NCBI RefSeq assembly: GCF_001583495.1
Contig: NZ_LQAQ01000099.1
Coordinates: 130,001 to 194,000 of the forward strand
Length of the DNA: 64,000 bases
From: Flammeovirga sp. SJP92
GTDB lineage: Bacteria; Bacteroidota; Bacteroidia; Cytophagales; Flammeovirgaceae
Reading direction: 5' to 3'
Both the position numbers and the translations under genes were made by a program. Each line of letters starts with the position of its first letter. The first letter of the stretch is position 1. The notes under the pieces were generated by a model. The model was given only the letters and a program-made list of their open reading frames with translations. It had not been told where the DNA came from and searched no databases. This document shows, piece after piece, positions 58,701 to 64,000 of this stretch.

Positions 58701-59871
58701 TCTAATGGATTTAATTGATTTTAACTGGAAAACAAATGGGTATCTAATCAACAAGTCATCTGAAACTTATTCTAATGGTAAATGGGTAAGAGCATCCACT
58801 ATCACTGCTTATAATAAAAGAGGGAATGCCTCAGAACAACAGGATGCTTTGGGTAATTATTCTTCTGTTGCGTTTACACATGATGGACAATTTGTAAAGG
58901 CTACAGGAAGTAATATGCGAAAAGATGAAATGTTTTATTCAGGTTTTGAAGTAGATGATGTGGAAAAAGATTTATTCTTTAAAAACAGAAAGCTCCAGAA
59001 ACTAAAAGTAGTATCTGCAAAAGGAAGATTAGCTATCGTGGATGTTCAACAATTGGAGGATCTTGATATCTTACAAGATGACCAAACGTTGATTATGGTC
59101 AAAGGTAATGCATATGATAGTGATTTACCTGCTCCATTTACTCTTAAAGGGGTTGTGAGTTGTAGATTTGACTACAATTATACACCTTCTTTTGATCATA
59201 ATACCCCAGGAGGAGTAGATGCAGGGACAGGTGATGGAAAAATCAAATACTTTTTAATAGGTATTGAAGGTTTTGGTTTTGATAATTTAGGAGAATGGGT
59301 AGGAGAGTTAGTCGTTCTCAACCAAGGGGAAGAATCTATTGCAGATAATACTTCTAACTTCACTATCAATACTACAGAAGCCCATTCAGGTAATCATTCT
59401 GTAGCAATTCCATCAGGAACACAAACGCTTACATTACAGCACTTATCTCTAGAGAACGGCAAAAAATATGTGTTAAGTGGTTGGGTTAAAAAAGATGAGA
59501 GCACTTCCTTCGAAATAGCAGTAGGAGATAATAATGCGATGACACCGTCTGGTAATGTGATTGAAGGATGGCAAAGAGTACATGAAACATTTACATACAC
59601 TGATACTTCAAAAGATCCTTTGATAGTACAATTTAAAAGTCAAGGAAGTGTGTATTTGGATGACTTGAGAATTTACCCTGAAAGCGGGAACATGCAATCT
59701 TTTGTTTATGATCCAACCTCTTACAAATTAAAAGTCATTTTGGATGAGAACAACTTCGCTACTTTTTATAGCTATGATGAACAACAGCAATTGCAGCTCA
59801 TCCGAAAAGAGACTGAGCAAGGTATTGTTACGCTTCAAGAAGTCATGATGAATTATAAAGATAACTTCTAA
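55795..59871 (+). CDS. giant Ig/RHS-like secreted protein
   Basis: 1358 residues starting 9 nt after the previous stop. Signal peptide (ending VVFSQAPC). Residues about 20-560 look like several Ig/PKD-type domains rich in Cys and Asp. Around 920-1100 there are RHS-type strands (TYSNGKWVRASTITAYNKRGNASEQQDALGNYSSVAF). About 1170-1300 resembles a carbohydrate-binding CBM4/9 sandwich (AHSGNHSVAIPSG, GKKYVLSGWVKKD, YLDDLRIYPESG). It closes with the Bacteroidota RHS phrase QSFVYDPTSYKLKVILDENN and FYSYDEQQQLQLIRKETEQG. Role: surface or secreted; unknown. Confidence 0.78.
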   Translation: MKFLINCFCIIFLNLLTCSVVFSQAPCLEDAIVSLKVDSNSNLISGRESVITVYDDESKIEKGLSDIEWEVRHFDSSAPDLIIRGGETNEITVKWGDSGDYLISFVAQYKSGNCSKSYQISSQLMLTIKPNIIEFNYPVYSNGSYGEYCEFEKDNHFSVKSSIECLASSSITLKRELEDRSFQDIAKDDPANQYAYYTNDLSKFRIKHSGTYKLENIYTSSCRDIEGGDESIKFYVNVSKPDPDKGIFDYPIDDGMDYAVRCSFTGIRDFVQNNMNYAVTDPTISLQIYDKKDYNGNDIYRNLRPDEGSITGDATDFSFELFAAGKYRIYHEYYVCGDKITKSVVFYLLLIQPPVGVNQLMICEDNDEMSDVLKSFCENPEFGMDGNTRPSTSNGAAMLQYRQSCSDQDFITMPSVGYNNMKFLDISFGDKLDFRMIKDPHKGSLWYKKSTYYIRIYKLNEGKREEIKGITSRRKGQIDLTVDLTDDDFKSGGIFEIEAFVLLKSTRISSKGAPRTARGYFSIKTANSPILGDNPVQRYAQKHPDDNTQDDIHINFGFKNQEDGVKVRAYVWDFEPTYDNLNKNVDYSPRHLKQLQEDNSEKFFFFDQGVTLNSERDRLYGEKWIDLRNVITVVDRNREEHEVESVPLKVISPINVFVKPPLLNEEYDNIVTIKPAESIKKEEIFNNEGLRGYEVWRPVLADGTLVRDEEGELIEYTDTSVGVLEDKNNTAKRYLVYRKIDKEITETPEDLYSFPNKVIIVPKPEIAKDPICPTKFYFNNKNNVTLADVKQSYVWKILHEGTEVTSSTKGSFSYDFLTHLEGDTKDYAVNLSVAYTDPEDKFFTKHRLPVYSDGKGDYPHSRIFKSHTFQAEEVTFTAPYQFKLDEKKIELTREIIKEGYGISAGTFSNAWLISPSDLPVSELSQESLLGMSPWLSGQAGVWRAEKQMAFLAEKSHTAWNSDVNIKNDGLMDLIDFNWKTNGYLINKSSETYSNGKWVRASTITAYNKRGNASEQQDALGNYSSVAFTHDGQFVKATGSNMRKDEMFYSGFEVDDVEKDLFFKNRKLQKLKVVSAKGRLAIVDVQQLEDLDILQDDQTLIMVKGNAYDSDLPAPFTLKGVVSCRFDYNYTPSFDHNTPGGVDAGTGDGKIKYFLIGIEGFGFDNLGEWVGELVVLNQGEESIADNTSNFTINTTEAHSGNHSVAIPSGTQTLTLQHLSLENGKKYVLSGWVKKDESTSFEIAVGDNNAMTPSGNVIEGWQRVHETFTYTDTSKDPLIVQFKSQGSVYLDDLRIYPESGNMQSFVYDPTSYKLKVILDENNFATFYSYDEQQQLQLIRKETEQGIVTLQEVMMNYKDNF

Positions 59872-59876
59872 AATCG

Positions 59877-60557
59877 ATGAAATATTTAAGCATTATTCTA
59901 TTATGTCTCAATATGACACTATCAAATTTTGGATTTTGTCAAGACATAGAACAAAAGTTAACTGAACTAGAGCAGAAAGTTCATTCTTCAAAAACGCTAA
60001 AGATTGTTGCAGATGTGTACATTAATGATGAACTGAAGCAACACTTCACCACCTATGTGAAAGGCGATAATGTACATTCTTATATGGATAAAGTTGAGAT
60101 TGTCAAAAATGGAACAATTCAAGCGACAATTGTTCATGATAACAAGAAAATCTTAGTAAGCGAACTTCCTGCGGGAGCCAATAATGAAAATAACATTCTA
60201 TATACTTATAAAGCTCTATTGCCTAATATGTCTGAGGCTTATAAAATTAGAGAGATTAATGGGGATGAAGCCTATGAAATTATCTTACAGGAACAAAAAA
60301 GTATGTATAAGAAAGTACAGATGAGCTTTAATACTTTGGGACATTTGGTTGAAATCAGACTTTTTCCAAAGAAAGATTATATCGGCAGTAGAAGGATAGT
60401 ATATAAAGAATGGTCATTTGATTTACCCCTCAAGAACGAACTTTTTTCATTGAAAAAAATTACAAAAGATCCTTCTAAGTGGGAAGATTTGCAGGAGGAA
60501 TACGAGGATTATACGGTTAGAAAAATTTTAAATAAAGAGAAGAATGCAATCAATTAA
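59877..60557 (+). CDS. LolA-like exported protein
   Basis: 226 residues. Signal peptide (about 1-21, ending FGFCQD). The body pattern (KLTELEQKVHSSKTLKIVADVYIND, YKALLPNMSEAYKIREINGDEAYEIIL, YKKVQMSFNTLGHLVEIRLF) matches the LolA/LppX half-barrel that carries lipids or lipoproteins. Here it is likely a periplasmic helper of the RHS cluster rather than the housekeeping LolA. It starts 5 nt after the previous stop, and the next gene overlaps its end by 14 nt. Confidence 0.72.
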   Translation: MKYLSIILLCLNMTLSNFGFCQDIEQKLTELEQKVHSSKTLKIVADVYINDELKQHFTTYVKGDNVHSYMDKVEIVKNGTIQATIVHDNKKILVSELPAGANNENNILYTYKALLPNMSEAYKIREINGDEAYEIILQEQKSMYKKVQMSFNTLGHLVEIRLFPKKDYIGSRRIVYKEWSFDLPLKNELFSLKKITKDPSKWEDLQEEYEDYTVRKILNKEKNAIN

Positions 60558-61635
60558 TTATATAACTCTTCTGATCTTATTACCAATCACTTACTTTTTT
60601 AGCGGAAGTACTCATTTATACGCAGATAATATAGAATGTTCTGTTTCATTAGATGATTATGTCGTTAACCATGGACTCTTTTTACTTAGAGCTCCTAATG
60701 AGAGTTCTAAAGCTTCAATAAATTTGCCAGGTACTGGAAGTTGGAGTTATGAAGGAAGCACTTTTAATAATAATAATATTAATGATATCTTAAAAGAAGA
60801 TGGTTGTTATAAAACTACTTATACAGAAGGGAGTTGCTCTGTTATTATATATGTTTACATATGGAGACCTAATCTTAGTTCACTCTATGAGGTGAGTTGT
60901 AATAATTATTGTACAGACTGTTTGTTTAGAAGTTATGCTCCATTTTCAACTCCAAAAGTTTTTTCTATTCCAAGCTTCAAAAAATATCCTAATGGATTTC
61001 CTATGCCTCGTATCACAGGGTCAATAAAGGTCCATTTCAATAAAGTAGTTGTCAAGGAAAATGAATTTTCTGGCGATGGTAATTTAGTATTAACAGGAAG
61101 TGCTCAGGGTGTTGAATACTCTTACTATGGAATAGGTAATGTTGATGTCAGCTTGCCTCTAAAAGTAGATTTAGAGAATCATTTTTCAGTGGAGGGGTTG
61201 TCAATTCAAGTAAAAGAAAATTCCATAGATTTTAAATGGGTAGACCCCAAAAAAATTAGGTGGTATAGTGTAACAAAAATAGTATTAGACAATACGACAG
61301 CAAATTTAGAGGCTATAAACAATGCATCTAGTGTGGATGCGTTTTATACATCTGTAAAAAATCAAGACCCTCTTAATGAGATAATCGTTCATCCCGGAAC
61401 TACTACTAGTATAATAAATGCAACATTAGAAAGCAATAAAATTGTAATGGCACGTATCAATATTGGAAGTAGGCAAACATTAACAGTTGCTGTAAGAAAA
61501 GAATCAAATGGTATTGTAAAAATCATAAAGCATATTGGGTTATATCTAAATAAGGTTCCTACTCTGCCATCAGAAAACTATGCAACAGCTTCCTATAATA
61601 ATCTAACTATTGGGATTACTTCAATATTTCAATAA
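60544..61635 (+). CDS. secreted protein of unknown function in RHS-type locus
   Basis: 363 residues. Hydrophobic N-terminus (about 5-22) acting as signal. The first 130 residues are Cys-rich (YEVSCNNYCTDCLFRSYAP); the rest is beta-rich with many Asn/Ser. No family recognised. It overlaps the end of the LolA-like gene by 14 nt and is followed 17 nt later by the RHS-like gene that leaves the window. Confidence 0.72.
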   Translation: MQSINYITLLILLPITYFFSGSTHLYADNIECSVSLDDYVVNHGLFLLRAPNESSKASINLPGTGSWSYEGSTFNNNNINDILKEDGCYKTTYTEGSCSVIIYVYIWRPNLSSLYEVSCNNYCTDCLFRSYAPFSTPKVFSIPSFKKYPNGFPMPRITGSIKVHFNKVVVKENEFSGDGNLVLTGSAQGVEYSYYGIGNVDVSLPLKVDLENHFSVEGLSIQVKENSIDFKWVDPKKIRWYSVTKIVLDNTTANLEAINNASSVDAFYTSVKNQDPLNEIIVHPGTTTSIINATLESNKIVMARINIGSRQTLTVAVRKESNGIVKIIKHIGLYLNKVPTLPSENYATASYNNLTIGITSIFQ

Positions 61636-61652
61636 AAAAGTATTACATTTTT

Positions 61653-64000
61653 ATGTTTAAGATATATTTTTTAATTCTCAGTTTACTAACTTTTTTAACG
61701 TTTAGTGCTTTTGGGCAAACTGATGGAGATCAAGTACCAATTTATCCTTTGGAGCTTGAACAACTGAATAGTTCACATCTTTACACCGATAATAATTTTA
61801 TATTACTAGGTAATAATAATGCAACTCATTCATGGCAAGGTGTTCAAGAAGGATCAAGTTATTCTATTTGGAATGATTGCTGTTTTTCTTCGGACTCTTA
61901 TTACATTTTTTCGATCGCCTTGGAATATAATGGTGATATTCTTAGTGATCAGGAATGGTTAAAGTCTTTAAGTCTGGACCTTATCAGAGAAGATGAGCAA
62001 GGTGATGAAATTGAAGTCATTGCCTCTGATATTGAGTTGTTATTAGATGGAAAGCAGAAGAAATACAGAACCTCTTGGCTTTTTGACAGTCATAAAATCA
62101 ATAATACCAACCATCTTGATTATGCACTGAAAGTAAGATCTATGGTAGATACGAATGTTGAAAGTATCTTACAAGATATTAATTTAGTCGTTTTTTATCA
62201 TAAGTTCATTGGGTTAGAAGAAGGGGATAGAGTAACGGAGACTTTCACACGCAAAATGATGTATGATGAATGGTTTCAAACCTCATCAGCAAATAATGAA
62301 TTCAATATCAATGTAACTCCGGAAAAACTTAACATTGCATGGATTGCTAAAGAAGGGGCTACTTATTATGATTTAGAGTGGATCTTTGTAGAAAATGATA
62401 GAGGCAATAGTACAACAAGCACTAATACATTATATAATTCACTTACAAAAAATCTGAGTAAGGAAAATAAAGAATTATTTGATCTAGCACATAAAGTGAA
62501 AGATCCTGCAAGAGTTAGGATCATTGAAACATACTATAAATTAGGTCTGCAATTTCCTAATGGTATTTTTCTATTAAGAGTACGACCAATTACACAGTTT
62601 TCTTCCAATCTGTCTCAAACGCTTGAAGGAGATTGGATATATAATAAATATGTTTATAAAGGCAACTTTGAAGCAAGTTTCAACTGGCAGAGAGTTACTT
62701 CTTTTGCTGAAGAGGGAAAACATAAGACTGTAGTATCCTATATGGATGCAGTAATGAGAAGCCGCCAATCGGTTGTAAATTACCAGAATAATGACCATCA
62801 ATCTACTCTAGTCAGTGAGCAGTTCTATGATTTACAGGGGCGACCGACGGTATCTACTCTTCCAGTTCCCGCAACTGATGCACTACTTACTTACAAGCAA
62901 AACTTCAATCACTTTGGAAACTTAAATAATGCTTCACTTGACCATGTTTTGCATTATGAAGGGAATCTAGATCGTGTAATTACGGATGAAACGGGTGCTA
63001 AAATCTATCCTTTATCAACTTTGGATGGTGGAACTAGCAACTATTATTCACCCAATATCGATGAATATCAAAAAGGAGGATTGGATGAAGAAGTGATCAG
63101 CAGAATTCCAGATGCCGAAGGGTATGCTTATACAACCAATGAATACAGTCAGGATCATTTTGGTAGAGTAAAGAAATCCATAGGCCTTACAAAAGAAAGA
63201 ACAACTGTATCAAAATTTTATGCTAAACCAACACAAGATAAACTGAATTTATTATTTGGTCCAAATGCCGGTTATGCTTCACATTATCATAAAGAAGTAA
63301 CATCTGATCCAAATGGACAGCTGTCAGTAAATTATAGGGATCAAGGAGGCAAGGTAGTTGCCACCGCTTTGGCAGGAGGATCTCCTTCATCGGTGAGTCC
63401 ATTATTATTACAGCCTCATAATTCTATTGTTAATGATGCTGCACGTAAGTACTTGAATGTAGGTATTGAGTCAGGTGAGGAAATTAAAGTAGTCAATACC
63501 ATATTGTTGACAGAGGGCAGTGAGTTGGAGATCGATTACTCCTTTGACGAACAAGCTTTCCAAACTCTTTTAGGAGCATGTTATGAGTGTTCATATACAC
63601 TGACATTTGATTTGGTTAACCCTATTGGCAGTAAGATAGACCTTTCTCCAGAAGATTCAGAAACCTTGTCTAAGGTGATTGTGATTGATGGGCTTGGGAA
63701 TGTGAGTAATTGTAATGCTGTAAACAAAAAACAAGTTGCCGTAGCAAGACTCTCAGGGTTAAAAGAGTTGGGGGATTATGTATTGACCAAAACGCTTTCA
63801 CTGAATAATGAAAGAATTATTACGCAGATTTTAAGTGAAAATGTTGATGCTCGATTTGCAGAGATTACAGCAGATTTAAGAAATAACGTTTACAGTGATG
63901 AAATTGCAGAGGCTTTGGCCAATTGTGATGCTGCTTATGATCGGGAAATTATCACACCGCCATCTCCTGAGGATGAAAATGGTAACCTAAAGTCTTTGAG
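61653..64000 (+). CDS. RHS-like secreted protein, 3' end beyond window
   Basis: Open frame from ATG 61653 to the window edge, at least 782 residues. Signal peptide (MFKIYFLILSLLTFLTFSAFGQ). Residues about 240-320 contain RHS-type opening phrases, and from about 360 on the typical Bacteroidota DUF6443/RHS block is seen: VNYQNNDHQSTLVSEQFYDL, GRPTVSTLPVPA, and GGTSNYYSPNIDEY. The rest (NEYSQDHFGRVKKSIGLTKE, GPNAGYASHYHKEVTSDPNG) is of RHS repeat type. The C-terminal end, where a toxin domain would sit, is outside the window. Confidence 0.85.
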   Translation, partial: MFKIYFLILSLLTFLTFSAFGQTDGDQVPIYPLELEQLNSSHLYTDNNFILLGNNNATHSWQGVQEGSSYSIWNDCCFSSDSYYIFSIALEYNGDILSDQEWLKSLSLDLIREDEQGDEIEVIASDIELLLDGKQKKYRTSWLFDSHKINNTNHLDYALKVRSMVDTNVESILQDINLVVFYHKFIGLEEGDRVTETFTRKMMYDEWFQTSSANNEFNINVTPEKLNIAWIAKEGATYYDLEWIFVENDRGNSTTSTNTLYNSLTKNLSKENKELFDLAHKVKDPARVRIIETYYKLGLQFPNGIFLLRVRPITQFSSNLSQTLEGDWIYNKYVYKGNFEASFNWQRVTSFAEEGKHKTVVSYMDAVMRSRQSVVNYQNNDHQSTLVSEQFYDLQGRPTVSTLPVPATDALLTYKQNFNHFGNLNNASLDHVLHYEGNLDRVITDETGAKIYPLSTLDGGTSNYYSPNIDEYQKGGLDEEVISRIPDAEGYAYTTNEYSQDHFGRVKKSIGLTKERTTVSKFYAKPTQDKLNLLFGPNAGYASHYHKEVTSDPNGQLSVNYRDQGGKVVATALAGGSPSSVSPLLLQPHNSIVNDAARKYLNVGIESGEEIKVVNTILLTEGSELEIDYSFDEQAFQTLLGACYECSYTLTFDLVNPIGSKIDLSPEDSETLSKVIVIDGLGNVSNCNAVNKKQVAVARLSGLKELGDYVLTKTLSLNNERIITQILSENVDARFAEITADLRNNVYSDEIAEALANCDAAYDREIITPPSPEDENGNLKSL

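Overview
The window looks like a chromosomal segment of a low-GC member of the phylum Bacteroidota, most likely order Cytophagales and a Flammeovirga-like organism. This rests on the AT-rich genes, TAnnTTTG-type promoter boxes, the many secreted proteins ending their signal peptides in a Gln after small residues, the DUF2490 and two-component-propeller families, and the style of the gyrA, clpC and WPDYVF-tail proteins. The genus is an inference; the phylum is fairly secure.

Layout. 1-1969: the 3' part of a 23S rRNA gene, a spacer hairpin, 5S rRNA and the operon terminator. 2.1-33.9 kb: mostly ordinary chromosome, with rlmN, TPR proteins, gyrA, clpC, a WbqC-like protein, trmB, a lone ParA, a CYTH protein, cystathionine gamma-synthase, an alpha/beta hydrolase, a LOG-family protein, a MltD-like lytic transglycosylase, der, a DUF1399-like gene paired with a Cys-tailed protein, a glutaminyl-cyclase-type M28 enzyme, a DUF2490 protein and a beta-propeller protein.

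34.0-44.5 kb is an RNA-repair island and the most interesting part. It holds one RtcB RNA ligase with the release factor PrfH, behind a promoter, a tiny leader ORF and a hairpin. A 324-residue unknown protein follows. Next comes a WYL regulator divergent from a second, atypical RtcB, with a perfect inverted repeat between them. Then come a small HEPN-like (Rx4H) protein, an array of structured RNA modules, and a 745-residue protein with a zinc-type Cys/His cluster and a TerD-like C-terminal part. The RNA array contains a complete tRNA-shaped RNA whose anticodon loop carries an insert of about 53 nt, plus three full hairpin modules and one composite module. All share a motif: GGTCAA, a variable 7-9 bp helix, then TTACTNC or a close form on one strand, and ATTACC on the other. 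The insert in the tRNA mimic carries the same motif with the strands joined in the opposite order. A decayed copy of the start of the array lies right behind rtcB, separated from the intact array by the HEPN gene and a 217-bp inverted-repeat element. That element has a second full copy at 37.7 kb and a remnant at 44.4 kb, so it punctuates the island.

44.6-64.0 kb: a co-directional cluster of secreted proteins of the Bacteroidota RHS/YD type. It has two beta-sandwich proteins with a shared C-terminal tail, a remnant of a third tail, a lipoprotein, a coiled-coil/barrel protein, two very large RHS-like proteins, a LolA-like protein, and an RHS-like ORF running off the window end. The genes are tightly packed and probably act together at the cell surface; the role is not evident from sequence.
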